Origin: Mycobacterium sp. 1100029.7
GTDB taxonomy: Bacteria > Actinomycetota > Actinomycetes > Mycobacteriales > Mycobacteriaceae
DNA: 64,000 bases
Direction: 5' to 3'
Assembly (NCBI RefSeq): GCF_001665235.1
Contig: NZ_LZSC01000053.1
Location: forward strand, 1 to 64,000
Shown here: piece after piece, positions 9,901 to 19,219 of the stretch
How the letters are laid out: each line of letters begins with the position of its first letter
Numbering within the stretch: position 1 is the first letter of the stretch
The notes under the pieces: model-generated
The model's input: the letters and a program-made list of their open reading frames with translations, nothing else
Databases searched by the model: none
What the model was told of the DNA's origin: nothing
Translations under genes and position numbers: made by a program

Positions 9901-10203
9901 GCCGCGGCAGGCCGCGCTGAGCAGTTTTTCGTCGGTGGCCAGCAGTGCGAGCCGGCGGCCATGCCGCCGTCGCACCAAAGTAGTCTCGTCCGTGGCCGTT
10001 TCGTGCTCGTGCAACCGATCCAGCGCGACCCGCAGCAGCCCTCGAGTCGGCGGCCAGGCGCGCCGACGACTTGGTGTCGGCCGACCCGAACGCCGTCATC
10101 CCGGCCGCCCGCGCCGCGCAGGCGCTGCGAACCGCGTTCCGCGACGGCTTACATTAAATCAGACCGCGCCGATACTCAAGCTGCAAGCAAGCGCGACGAA
10201 TGA
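6940..10203 (+). CDS. pglW: BREX type 2 serine/threonine kinase PglW, 3' end rearranged
   Basis: The N-terminal NERD nuclease-like domain retains D53, E66 and K68 (VDLLVLA, IELKHYRG). A first kinase-like domain is degenerate: HRG replaces HRD at residues 332-334 and DWD replaces DFG. The second kinase domain is intact, with HRDIKPSN at residues 629-636 and a FDFSMAG magnesium loop. A helical region follows. PglW is the kinase of the Pgl/BREX-2 phage-resistance system. Homology ends near base 9910. After that an inverted segment and a frame change make the last roughly 100 residues artificial, so the native C-terminus is missing (family members are usually longer than 1087 residues). The GTG at 6940 is taken as start. 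Whether the shortened protein works is unknown. Confidence 0.85.
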   Translation: MKDGRWVTIAESQFDHEKAGLAAIKAKLPDAEPFRAWANFEFRDNRGRWHEVDLLVLARDTLYLIELKHYRGILTGNDHLWRRNNRTEDSPLLLARRKAQYFSSLLKDAIRERGGNEAVSRIPYVQELVFLHHDQFVCDLPPNSKINLYGPDGREGIAKLPGISKILLAPAKHDPVSERDSQLIAGLMKAIGLAPRRQREVGSWIIDDQPLADGDGWQDWPAFHHVNTEDHVRIRFYTTNPSATKAEDHARGQAVTHEYNLLQRLTYDGLQAPKDLVDEPELGIGLVFPQPKSDTPLDLWLADHTLPLDDQLDLIARLADIVHYAHRHRVVHRGLNPRSVAIRERGRHLEPQVTDWDSAGILPANPDTAITRLSGGSLTLMAGAPSDTARLFAAPEGSRPTDPARIDVFGLGALAFFILTGGTAPATERGELIDRLRRDRGLDLAAEMPQARTPLRQLVLDATNPSPADRIADVGEFVARLDDVRNEVLLKTAGTDPLEAGPGTELAGGRFVYERKLGAGSTAVGILVKDNQVGGAERVLKVAKDPDAAERLRAEAQVLGRFENDDRIVTLHGVEDVGGRTALILRYAGRTTLAEELNNRGRLSIDVLQRWGTDLLTALVALERNGVTHRDIKPSNLGIYQSSSRADTHLVMFDFSMAGVSPDNVEAGTPPYLDPFLGTGERRRYDTAAERYGAAVVLFEMATGTTPHYGPDPRSHPGTVNDDVTVEPGMFDPTLAPAMAAFFTAALSRDITRRPGTAEDMLHAWQQAFTAADTPATPQASDADAEKADAATALSAAGLSPRAISALASVAVTTVGELLAVDSTTLNRLVAREAKDTRKEIIDRYRAWTKRLGNQQPGPSTTELRSLDDTVALLLSAVSTQRGSTTRREAAALLLGTTPGLDGFASSTELAEKLGKAPQRGTQLIKELQEDWAKTPATRELLDALTGITLGVIDDFGGVAAVSTLTAEIRARLPQAGAGGIDPRAERAAAGRAEQFFVGGQQCEPAAMPPSHQSSLVRGRFVLVQPIQRDPQQPSSRRPGAPTTWCRPTRTPSSRPPAPRRRCEPRSATAYIKSDRADTQAASKRDE
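9911..10041 (-). other. Inverted internal segment of pglW
   Basis: On the reverse strand, from 10041 down to about 9911, the sequence reads GLLRVALDRLHEHET, then TLVRRRHGRRLALLATDEKL and LSAA. This reads as a natural continuation of the forward pglW frame, which stops making sense after ERAAAG at about 9910. Immediately right of the segment the forward strand again reads a PglW-like stretch (ARRADDLVSADPNAVIPAAR, then AAQALRTAF) up to a stop at 10155-10157, but in a different frame from upstream. The simplest reading is a local inversion of about 130 bp with a small indel at a junction. Confidence 0.75.
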
Positions 10204-11614
10204 AGACCATCTCCGATTACTGGGTGTGTTAAACTCGTCCATCGCGTGCTTCTGGTTAAGACAGAATTGCAAGCCAAAGGGTGGCGCCGCGGATCAGACC
10301 TGGCTGCGGACGTACCAATTCAGTTCCAACCGAATCAAAAAGTTCCCACTTCCTGCCGGCATGCCATACGAAACAGCTGAATTCCTGGATAATCTCGCGA
10401 ACGCGCTCGATTACCAGACGCCGGCCGCTATTGTCGGTAGGCAAGTGCCTACGCTGCAAGCACTCGAAGCTGCCAAGACTGAATTTCATCGCTTACGAAG
10501 ATGCTTAATCTATCACCAAGAAGAGCTCGATTGGCAGTACTACCGCATTTATTCGTTGACCGATCAAGACCTCACATACCAGGGTGGCGTACCCGACGTA
10601 AACCTTGGAGAGCGAGCTTTCGAGATCGCGCTTGCACGGCAGATCAAAGACGGTGAGGAGACAGACTGGTTTGAACGACACGCCACCAATCCGGTCACCG
10701 AGGTTCCCGCCCACCTTCCCACGGACTACCAAGAGCTACTGCGAAGGCGTCTCGAAGAGATCGATTCCAACCCGAAAATCCGCCTGATCGAACGGCCGGA
10801 ATATAAACGGCCGTGGGCAACTGAGCCTTGGGAAGAACAAGTCGAGTCCGCACTACGGAACTGGCTGCTAGACCAGGTGGAGAGCCGCTTGCTGTGGTTC
10901 GATCGCGACGGTCGTCCGATCCCACAGTCGGTGGCACAGCTGGCCGATGTGCTCGATCGCAACGCTGACTTTCAGACAGCGCTGCGGCTGTGGGCCGGTG
11001 ACCCGAACGCCACCACGGGCTCAGCGTTGGCGAAACTGCTTGCCGATGAGGCTGTTCCGTTTCTGGCGGCCTACCGGTACAAGGATTCCGGTCTGGGCAC
11101 GCGCGCTGTCTGGGAGGAGACCTGGGCACTGCAGCGCCGTCAGGACGCCGGTGAGAATCTCGCTACAGCCATCCCGATACCGCCCGACTATGCCAAGGCT
11201 GACTTCGCCAAAGACTCCTACTGGCCGCGCCGCGGCAAGCTCGACGTTCCCAGAGAGCGGTTCATCTCCTACCCGGCCGCCGGGCGTGACACCGATGCCA
11301 CCGAGCTGCTGGGCTGGGCCGGCTGGGATCACGCCCAGCAGGCGCTGGCGCTGGCGTCGTTGATCAGTGCGCGTATCGATGAAGGCTGGGACACCCCCAA
11401 GCTCGTGCCGATGCTGGCCGGCCTGAACGAGTTAGCGCCGTGGGTTCGGCAGTGGCACAACCAGATCGACCCAGAGTACGGCGAGTCGGTGGCCGACACC
11501 ATCGACGCCGAGCTGACCTCCCGCCTGAATGAACATCACCTCACGGTAACCGACCTGACCAGTTGGCGGCCGCCGCAAACGGGCCGCCGCGGCCGAAGGG
11601 CAGCAAGCACATGA
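10148..11614 (+). pseudogene. pglX: BREX type 2 PglX, C-terminal half only
   Basis: From about 10154 the frame reads NQTAPILKL, then LLGVLNSSIACFWLRQNC and FPLPAGMP, which resemble the middle of the BREX-2 adenine-specific methyltransferase PglX. It continues for about 485 residues to the normal C-terminus (WEEQVESALRNWLLDQ and onwards). The N-terminal half of the roughly 1200-residue family, with the SAM-binding and NPPY motifs, is absent. The junction is immediately after the pglW relic stop. The frame runs open upstream to 9875, but that part is not PglX. GC content is low from about 10150 to 10800 and high afterwards, so the target-recognition part has a different history. The stop overlaps the pglY start (ATGA). 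Confidence 0.8.
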
Positions 11615-14600
11615 CCGTCCTATTGCGTGATGTCATCGACATCCCCGAACGCGTCGGCAGCGACGATTATGTGCTGCGCCTGACCGACAGCACCGACGAC
11701 GACGCCCACATCCGCGCCACCCTGGACGCCTACGTGCTCACCGAGTCGCTGCGCGAGAACTTCGATGCCGCACTGGATCTGGTGGCCGACGCCGTCAACA
11801 AGAACACCTCCCGGGCGGCGTATCTGACCGGGTCGTTCGGCTCCGGTAAGAGCCACTTCATGGCCGTGCTGTACGCGCTGCTCGGTAACCATCTCGCGGT
11901 CCGGACACCGAAGTTCCAGGCGCTCACCGGGCATTACGACGGCGCGTTGGCCGGCAAGAACCTGCTGCGGCTGACCTACCACCTGCTGGGAGCAACCTCG
12001 CTGGAGCAGGCCGTTCTGCGCGGCTACGTCGATCAAATCAGCCGGCTGCATCCGGAAGCTCCGCTGCCGGCGGTGCACCTGTCCGACAAACTGCTCACCG
12101 ATGCCGAGAACCTGCGCACCCAAATGGGTGACGAGAAGTTTCTCGCCGGGCTGGCAGGTGGCAGCAGCGGCGACGGCGCCGATCCGTGGGGCGGGCTGAT
12201 CGGCGTCGGCTGGGACCTTCCCCGCTACCGCGCCGCCCTGGCCGCCGGCCCGGAAGACCCCGAACGCCGGGAACTGGTGTCAGCGTTGGTGGGCAGCTAC
12301 TTCGGGTCGTTCACTGAGACCGCCGACTACGTCGACCTGGACCGCGGCTTGGTGTCGATCTCCGAGCACGCAAAGGCGCTGGGCTACGACGGGGTGGTGC
12401 TGTTTCTCGACGAACTGGTGCTGTGGCTGGCGTTCTCGGTCCGTGACACTGAGTTCTTCGCCCGCGAATCGCAGAAGATCACCAAACTGGTCGAATCGTC
12501 GGGCCGCCAACGCGCCATCCCGCTGATCTCGTTTATCTCGCGGCAGATGGACCTGCGCAAGTGGTTCGCCGACGCCGGAGCCTCCGGCGCCGAACAAGAC
12601 GCCCTCGACCGCGCTTTCCACTACCAGCAGGGCCGGTTCCGCGAGATCGAACTTGGCGACGACAACCTGGCCGAAGTCGCTCACGCCCGGCTGCTCAAAC
12701 CGAAAGATGAAGCTGCCCAGGAGATTCTGAACAAGGCGTTCGCCGATCTGACCCGCAACCCCGACGTGTGGGACGTGCTCCGCGACAGCCTAAACACCGA
12801 CGACAAACACCGTGGTGCCTCGGAAGCCGAATTCCGGCTGACCTACCCGTTCTCCCCGGTGCTGGTGTCCACGCTGCGCAACCTGTCGTCGGTGATGCAA
12901 CGCGAACGAACCGCCTTGAAGGTCATGCAGCGCATGCTGGTCGACCGCCGCGACACCCTGACCGTCGACGACCTGATTCCGGTCGGCGACTCCTTCGACT
13001 ACATCGTTGAGGGCAGCGAGCCAATCGACAGCCACGCCAAGAACATGTTCGACGCCGCCCACGACCTGTACCGCAACCGACTGCTGCCCGCGCTGCTGGA
13101 CAAGCACGGAGTGAGCCTCGAGCAACTTGGCACCGACCCGGAGTCCGTGCCCAACGGCTTCAGAGGTGAGGAACGCGTCGCCAAGACCCTGCTGCTGTCG
13201 GCGATCGCGCCGAATGTGCCCGCGCTGCGCGACATCACCGCCGGCCGGCTGGCGGCCCTGAACCACGGCTCCATCAAGACCATGGTCGCCGGCGGCGAAG
13301 CACGCAAGGTATTGGCCATAGTCCGCGATTGGATGCAGAAGGACGCCCCGGAGATCAGTGTCTCCGACGGCACCAACCCGGTGATCCGGGTGCAGCTGGC
13401 CGAGGTGGACTACCAGTCGGTGCTGGATCGCATTCGCGCCGAGGACAATTCAGGTCGCCGCCGCGCGCTGCTGCGCCGGCTGATCCATCAGGCACTCGGG
13501 GTGGGTACCGCGCAGGATGATCTGGGTGGGGCGGCCACCCGCACGGTCGTCTGGCGCGGTTCGCGCCGTGAAGTCGATATCGTATTCGGCAACGTGCGCG
13601 ACGCGGCGTCGCTGCCCGAGCAGTCGTTTGACGCCCGGCCCGGCACCTGGCGGGTGGTGGCGGACTATCCATTCGACGAGGCCGGGTTCACCAACGCCGA
13701 CGACGTCAACCGGATCGACCGGCTGCTGGCCGGCGGCGACCGGCACACCGTGGTGTGGCTGCCGCGGTTCTTCACCGAATCGGCGATGGAAGACGTGGCG
13801 CTGCTGGTGAAGCTGGACTGGCTCTTCACCGGCAGCGGCGACCGCTGGACCGAGAACTCCGATCACCTCTCGGCCACCGACCGGGCGCAGGCCCGCAGCA
13901 TCCTGGAGAACCTTCGAAGCGGCACCCATGCCGGTTTCCAGGTACTGCTCAAGCAGGCCTACGGCATCGAACCGGCCGACGCCAAGCGGATCACCGCCGA
14001 CTCCCAGCAGTTCGACGTGCTGACTTCGCTCAGCCGGGACTTCCAGCCGCAGCTGCCGCCGGCAGCCAACCTGGAGAACGCGTTGCTGAACATCGTCGAT
14101 CGGGCGTTCACTGCCACGTATCCCAACCATCCGCAGTTCGACCCCGCCGACAGCGAGGTCACCGCCCGCAACTTCGAAACCATCCGCGACTACGTCGAGC
14201 AGGCCAGCACCCACCGCGACGGCCGGGTGCCCACCAAACCTGGTGCCGACCGCACTGCGGTGCGTCGCATCGCCGGGCCGCTGCGCGTTGGCAATGCCAC
14301 CGAGGACCACTTCCTGTTTGACCAAACCTCGTTCGACTTCTGGGCCACCGAACTGGATAAGGCCGCCCAGGCTGCCGACCCGGTGACCGTCGGTGCGCTG
14401 CAAGCCCATATCGAGGCAATGTCCCCGGCGTGGGGGCTGCGGCCCGAGGCCCGCGATTTGGTGGTCAGCGCGTGGGCGCTGCTGCGTAAGCGTGCATGGT
14501 TCGAGGCGGGCAGCGCGATCGCCGCCCCGCCGCTGGGCCGGTTGCGGCCCGACATCGAACTGCGCGCCGAGCAGCTGCCCGATCAGCAGGCATGGGACGA

Positions 14601-15303
14601 CGCCCGCGCCAACGCCGCCAAGCTGTTCGGCTACACCATGGCCCGCACCTACCTCACCGGAGCCAACGTCGCCGACTTCGCCGCGCAGGTCCGCACCCAC
14701 GCAACAGAGGCGGCCACCGAACTGGGCTACCTGGTCGATGAACTGCAGACCGCACACGAACGTCTGGACGCCGTCGCCGGTGCCAACGACCGGCTGACCG
14801 CGGCCCAGGCGCTGCTGGTTGTGACCGAAATGCTCTCCCGCACTTCGGGAAACGTCGCAGTGATCGACGCCGTCGCCGGTATCGCACTGCCGGTGGCCTT
14901 GGAGACCGCCGGCAAGATCAATGCCGACGCCCCCCGCGACACGCGTGCGCTGCGCAACTTCAAGTGGCCGCTGGTGGATGTGCTCAAGACCGGAGCGCAA
15001 GTCGGCGGGGAGGCCGGTGATCAGGCCAACGCCATCTGGAAGACGTTGCAGGAGGCGGTGTCGATCCCGGGCCGCTCGCTGTCCGATGAGTTGACCGCCG
15101 GCGAAACCAAACTGGTGAACTGGGTGGTGGCCCGCGAACCGGCGCAGAACAAGCCCGAGCCGCCCCAACCGCCTCAGCCACCGCAGCCTGCCAAGGACCG
15201 CGTGTTGCGCAACGCCGCCGATCTGGCCGGGCTGGAAACCGAGATCACTGCGGCGCTGCAGGATTCCGGTAAAAAAGTACATGTGCGCTGGTGGCTGGAA
15301 TGA
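11611..15303 (+). CDS. pglY: BREX type 2 ATPase PglY
   Basis: A 1230-residue P-loop ATPase. Walker A GSFGSGKS is at residues 74-81 and a Walker B-like VVLFLDELV is near residue 265. Size, motifs and position between pglX and pglZ match PglY, the large ATPase of Pgl/BREX-2. A proline-rich linker (PEPPQPPQPPQP) lies near the C-terminus. The ATG at 11611 overlaps the pglX stop by 4 bp, indicating translational coupling. The frame is open to 11563, but the conserved protein begins MTVLLRDVIDIPERV. No internal damage is seen. Confidence 0.9.
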   Translation: MTVLLRDVIDIPERVGSDDYVLRLTDSTDDDAHIRATLDAYVLTESLRENFDAALDLVADAVNKNTSRAAYLTGSFGSGKSHFMAVLYALLGNHLAVRTPKFQALTGHYDGALAGKNLLRLTYHLLGATSLEQAVLRGYVDQISRLHPEAPLPAVHLSDKLLTDAENLRTQMGDEKFLAGLAGGSSGDGADPWGGLIGVGWDLPRYRAALAAGPEDPERRELVSALVGSYFGSFTETADYVDLDRGLVSISEHAKALGYDGVVLFLDELVLWLAFSVRDTEFFARESQKITKLVESSGRQRAIPLISFISRQMDLRKWFADAGASGAEQDALDRAFHYQQGRFREIELGDDNLAEVAHARLLKPKDEAAQEILNKAFADLTRNPDVWDVLRDSLNTDDKHRGASEAEFRLTYPFSPVLVSTLRNLSSVMQRERTALKVMQRMLVDRRDTLTVDDLIPVGDSFDYIVEGSEPIDSHAKNMFDAAHDLYRNRLLPALLDKHGVSLEQLGTDPESVPNGFRGEERVAKTLLLSAIAPNVPALRDITAGRLAALNHGSIKTMVAGGEARKVLAIVRDWMQKDAPEISVSDGTNPVIRVQLAEVDYQSVLDRIRAEDNSGRRRALLRRLIHQALGVGTAQDDLGGAATRTVVWRGSRREVDIVFGNVRDAASLPEQSFDARPGTWRVVADYPFDEAGFTNADDVNRIDRLLAGGDRHTVVWLPRFFTESAMEDVALLVKLDWLFTGSGDRWTENSDHLSATDRAQARSILENLRSGTHAGFQVLLKQAYGIEPADAKRITADSQQFDVLTSLSRDFQPQLPPAANLENALLNIVDRAFTATYPNHPQFDPADSEVTARNFETIRDYVEQASTHRDGRVPTKPGADRTAVRRIAGPLRVGNATEDHFLFDQTSFDFWATELDKAAQAADPVTVGALQAHIEAMSPAWGLRPEARDLVVSAWALLRKRAWFEAGSAIAAPPLGRLRPDIELRAEQLPDQQAWDDARANAAKLFGYTMARTYLTGANVADFAAQVRTHATEAATELGYLVDELQTAHERLDAVAGANDRLTAAQALLVVTEMLSRTSGNVAVIDAVAGIALPVALETAGKINADAPRDTRALRNFKWPLVDVLKTGAQVGGEAGDQANAIWKTLQEAVSIPGRSLSDELTAGETKLVNWVVAREPAQNKPEPPQPPQPPQPAKDRVLRNAADLAGLETEITAALQDSGKKVHVRWWLE

Positions 15304-17948
15304 GCGTCCTTACTGCTACCGAACCCATCATCCGGGCCCGGTTGGACAAGGCCGCCGCTAAACAGTACCGCCGCGGCGTGCTGGGCCTGCGCGCCGAACC
15401 ACGTTGGGCCGGTGATTCTTTCGAACATAAGGGTGTCCCGGTGAACGTGGTGGCGTGTCCGTCGGTGCTGGCCATCTGGGAGGCCATCGACAGCCGCAAC
15501 GCCGATGGCTGGACCGTGGTGCTCACCGACGTCGATGACGACGACCTGGGCGATACCGTGCTGGCGCACCTGCTCGACGGCCGGCTGATCACCCCTGACC
15601 CGTGGGATGCGTTGCGCGGCAACTTTTCCGCCACCACCATCGAACCCGCGCTCTACCGCGTGGCCAACGACCGCGCGGTGGCCAACGGCCTGCTCGCAGT
15701 TCTGTCCCCGGACTCCTACACCCCCGCGCCCGGCGGGGTACTGACCCGCGACCACGCCATGACCACCGTGGCCCGCGATGTCCTCAAGATCGTCAAGGAC
15801 ACCGGCGTCGAAGTGGATCCGCTGGCGATCCTGGAGTGGAGCCGCTCGGCCGACACCCCGGCCCACCTGGCCGATCTGCGCGCACGCGGCGGCGCCGACC
15901 TGTTCGACGCGACCGCCGCCTGGCTGGGCAGCCGAGCCGGGCTGCTGTCCCAACCGCTGACCGCACTGCTGGCCGCCGGCCGGATCAACGAACTGGTGCC
16001 GCTGGGTGTGGTCGCCGGGCTTTTCTGCCAGGACGACAACACCCACGCGCAGGCACTCGGGATGTTCCTCGGTCGCTACGGGCTGACCAACCTGGCGCCT
16101 GCCGGCCTGCAGGCCTGGTACACCAGCGCCCGTGGCCTGGTGACCACCGCGCTCAAAGACCCGCAAACCGTCCTGGCGGCCGCCGCGTCGATTGCCAACG
16201 AACTCGGGATCGGATCTGCGGCAGCAACATCGGACCTGTTACCGCAGGGCTTGGATGCCCGCGTCGCCGTACTGGCCGACGCCCTGACCGAGGCGCTGCC
16301 GCACCCGGCGCCCACCGACCCCGACGCCGCGCTGATCACCCCCGCTGACCGCGCCAACATCGAAACCCAGTGGGCCGAGGTCAACCGGCACTTCCTGGCC
16401 CCCGGATCCCTCACCGTCGACGCTTTCGCCGGGGCGATCCGGCTGGTCCGGTGGCTGGCCACTCCGGTGACCATCGCCACCGAGCTCCGGGAGGCCACCG
16501 CCTGCTATGTCATCCGCGACTCCTGGGTGGACACCGCGTTGACCAAGGCTCGCCGCGGCGCCGAGCAACCGGTGGCCGCGGCCGCGCTGCGCGCCGTCAT
16601 CGACACCGTCGCGGCCCGCCGCGCCCGCCACGACCGCGCATTCGCCCGAGCCCTGGCCGATGCGCACACACCTGCCCTGCCGCTCATCGAGAACGTGCTG
16701 CGCGAGGTCGTGGTACCCATCGCCCGGCAGACCCCGACCCTGCTGTTGGTCATCGACGCGCTATCGGTGGCCGCGGCCAACGATCTGGTGGCCGCCATCC
16801 AGCAGGACGGCTGGACCGAAGTCTCCGCCGACGGCCGTCGCGGCAGCGCATTGGCGGTGCTGCCCACCCTGACCCAGCGCAGCCGCTGCTCGCTGCTCTG
16901 CGGCGAACTACGCGAAGGTGCCGATGATGTGGAGCGTCGCGGCTTCCTGTCTCTAATCCGCGACACTCATCTGGAAGCCACTGGCGGCGGCCCGGACCCG
17001 ATCTTCCACAAGGCCGCCCTAGACGCGATCCCGTCCGGCGCGTCGCTCGCCACCGATGTCGCCAACGCGGTGGCCGACACGGACCACCGGCCGTTGGTGG
17101 CGGCGGTACTCAACTACGTCGACGACACCCTGCACCACACCGATCCCGGCGGCACCGACTGGACCGTCGGCGCCATCACGCATCTGCGGGCGCTACTCGG
17201 AGCGGCCCGGAGCGCCGGGCGCGCGGTGGTGATCACCTCCGACCACGGGCATCTGATCGAATACGGCACCAGCGCGAAGGTTAATCGAGCCAACACCTAT
17301 GGCCAACGCGCACATGGCGATTTCGCGCATGTGGACCCCGGTCGCGAAGTGGTGGTCGAAGGCCCGCGGGTGCTCACCGACACCCACAAGGTGGTGCTGG
17401 CCGTCGACCCCGCCATCCGCTACGGCGCCCGCAACGCCGGCTACCACGGCGGCGGTGCACCGGCCGAGGCGATTGTGCCGGTGCTGACGTTCGTCGCTGG
17501 CCAACTGCCGGCCTGGGCGCACCAGGTGGCCGCCGTCGAACCGGGCTGGTGGTATGCCGGAACGCCGGAGGCGGTCACGGTGATCAAGAAGTCCTCGGAT
17601 GCCCCGAGCCTGTTCGACGTCGAGGAGCCGTCGCGGGTAAACCCGCTGCCAGCCAAGGTGATCGGCAGCAAGGTCTACGCCGCCCAATTCAAACTGGCCG
17701 GACGCATCGTGGTCACCGACGGCCAGATCAAGGCACTGTTGACCGAGCTTCTGGCCGCCGGTGCGCAGGAACTCACCCTGGCCCAGGCCGCCGCCGCACT
17801 CGGCGTTGCGACCGCTGGTGTCAACGGTGCGCTAATGCAGGCCAAGCGGGTGCTCGACGTCGAGGGCTATGAGGTGCTGGCCGTCGGCGGCGGCGTGGTG
17901 AAACTGGATGAGGCCGCGCTGCGCGAACAGTTCAGAGTGAAGCCATGA
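15300..17948 (+). CDS. pglZ: BREX type 2 PglZ, alkaline phosphatase superfamily
   Basis: An 882-residue protein carrying the PglZ domain. A metal-site motif LLLVIDALSV lies near residue 481 and the second, VVITSDHGHLIEYG, near residue 642, as in the alkaline-phosphatase fold. PglZ is the signature protein shared by all BREX types. The ATG at 15300 overlaps the pglY stop (ATGA); a GTG at 15291 in the same frame is less likely. Full length and undamaged. Genetic work on Pgl in Streptomyces coelicolor ties PglZ function to PglX, so an intact PglZ without PglX is notable. Confidence 0.92.
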   Translation: MSVLTATEPIIRARLDKAAAKQYRRGVLGLRAEPRWAGDSFEHKGVPVNVVACPSVLAIWEAIDSRNADGWTVVLTDVDDDDLGDTVLAHLLDGRLITPDPWDALRGNFSATTIEPALYRVANDRAVANGLLAVLSPDSYTPAPGGVLTRDHAMTTVARDVLKIVKDTGVEVDPLAILEWSRSADTPAHLADLRARGGADLFDATAAWLGSRAGLLSQPLTALLAAGRINELVPLGVVAGLFCQDDNTHAQALGMFLGRYGLTNLAPAGLQAWYTSARGLVTTALKDPQTVLAAAASIANELGIGSAAATSDLLPQGLDARVAVLADALTEALPHPAPTDPDAALITPADRANIETQWAEVNRHFLAPGSLTVDAFAGAIRLVRWLATPVTIATELREATACYVIRDSWVDTALTKARRGAEQPVAAAALRAVIDTVAARRARHDRAFARALADAHTPALPLIENVLREVVVPIARQTPTLLLVIDALSVAAANDLVAAIQQDGWTEVSADGRRGSALAVLPTLTQRSRCSLLCGELREGADDVERRGFLSLIRDTHLEATGGGPDPIFHKAALDAIPSGASLATDVANAVADTDHRPLVAAVLNYVDDTLHHTDPGGTDWTVGAITHLRALLGAARSAGRAVVITSDHGHLIEYGTSAKVNRANTYGQRAHGDFAHVDPGREVVVEGPRVLTDTHKVVLAVDPAIRYGARNAGYHGGGAPAEAIVPVLTFVAGQLPAWAHQVAAVEPGWWYAGTPEAVTVIKKSSDAPSLFDVEEPSRVNPLPAKVIGSKVYAAQFKLAGRIVVTDGQIKALLTELLAAGAQELTLAQAAAALGVATAGVNGALMQAKRVLDVEGYEVLAVGGGVVKLDEAALREQFRVKP

Positions 17949-19219
17949 CAGTGTCGGCGCGGCGGCGCCGCGAGATTCTCGACGCGCTGCGCCGCGGCAC
18001 CGTGCCGTCCAACGGGCTGGACCAACTTGCCGTCGGGCTAGGCCGGTTCGAAGCAGAACTGGACAACGAACTGGACGTCGTGGCCGCCGGCGGAGCGGTA
18101 TTCAAGGCGGTTCGCGGTGAATACGGCTCGGGTAAAACCTTTTTCGCGCGCTGGCTTGGTGACCGAGCGATGAAAAAAGGCTTCGCCGTCGCCGAGGTAC
18201 AGATCAATGAGATCGACACCCCGCTGCATAAACTCGAAACGGTGTACCGGCGCAGCATCGAATCGCTGCGCACCGCGTCGGTGCCGCCGAGCGCGCTGCG
18301 ACCCATCGTGGACGCCTGGCTGTTCACCATCGACGACGATGCCCGCCAACAGGGCGTGGACGCCGACGCGCTGTTGGAGCGTCGACTGGCCGAGGTGGCG
18401 GTGCGGGCGCCGGTGTTCCCAATGGCCATCCGGGCCTACCGCCGCCTCGTCGCCGAGGACGACCACGACGGCGCCGACGCCCTGATCGCCTGGCTGGGAG
18501 GGCAACCACATGTAGCCGCCGCGGTGAAACGCCGCGCCGGCATCAAGGGCGACCTGGATCACTATCTGGCCCTAGGGTTTCTGCGCGGGCTGTTGGCCAT
18601 CCTGTCCGACGCCGGCAACCACGGCCTGCTGCTGGTGCTCGACGAAGTGGAGACGCTACAACGGATCCGCAGCGATGCCCGCGCCAAGGCACTGAACGCG
18701 TTGCGGCAGCTGATTGACGAGGTGCACGACGGGCACTTCCCCGGCCTGTACCTGTTAATCACCGGTACCCCGGCCTTCTTCGAAGGCCGCCAAGGTATTC
18801 CGCTGCTGCCGCCGCTGGCCGACCGGCTGCACACCGAGTTCGCCAAGGACCCGCGCTTCGACAACCCGCGGGCCCCGCAGTTGCGGCTCACCGGTTTCGA
18901 CCAGACCAGGCTGGTCGAACTGGGCGGCCGGGTACGCTCGCTGTATCTGGGCGGCATACCCGATCCTGAGCGGGTTGAGGCGGTGGCCGATGACGCTTTC
19001 CTGGAACGGTTTTCCGCCGCAGTTGCCGGACAGCTGGGCGGCAAAGTCGGGATCGCGCCACGACTTTTCCTGCGCAAGCTGGTGGACGCACTCGACAAGA
19101 TCGAGCAGTTCCCCAACTTCGACCCGTACACCGACTACGAGGTGAAGATCGCCGCGGCCGAGTTGTCCGATGCCGAGCGGGCGGAGTTGACCGCCGACGA
19201 TGTGCCGCTCGATCTGTGA
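17945..19219 (+). CDS. brxD: BREX type 2 ATP-binding protein BrxD
   Basis: A 424-residue AAA-type ATPase. Walker A GEYGSGKT is at residues 58-65, and LLLVLDEVETL near residue 230 is the Walker B strand. LLITGTPAFFEG further on is typical of the BrxD (DUF2791-type) ATPases that follow pglZ in BREX-2 operons. The start codon overlaps the pglZ stop by 4 bp. It most probably acts with the BrxHI helicase encoded next. No anomalies. Confidence 0.9.
   Translation: MTVSARRRREILDALRRGTVPSNGLDQLAVGLGRFEAELDNELDVVAAGGAVFKAVRGEYGSGKTFFARWLGDRAMKKGFAVAEVQINEIDTPLHKLETVYRRSIESLRTASVPPSALRPIVDAWLFTIDDDARQQGVDADALLERRLAEVAVRAPVFPMAIRAYRRLVAEDDHDGADALIAWLGGQPHVAAAVKRRAGIKGDLDHYLALGFLRGLLAILSDAGNHGLLLVLDEVETLQRIRSDARAKALNALRQLIDEVHDGHFPGLYLLITGTPAFFEGRQGIPLLPPLADRLHTEFAKDPRFDNPRAPQLRLTGFDQTRLVELGGRVRSLYLGGIPDPERVEAVADDAFLERFSAAVAGQLGGKVGIAPRLFLRKLVDALDKIEQFPNFDPYTDYEVKIAAAELSDAERAELTADDVPLDL

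Noticed and set aside
13450..15282. 610-codon open frame antisense to pglY
   Set aside because: It mirrors pglY codons, has low-complexity Gly/Gln/Arg composition and no recognisable domain.
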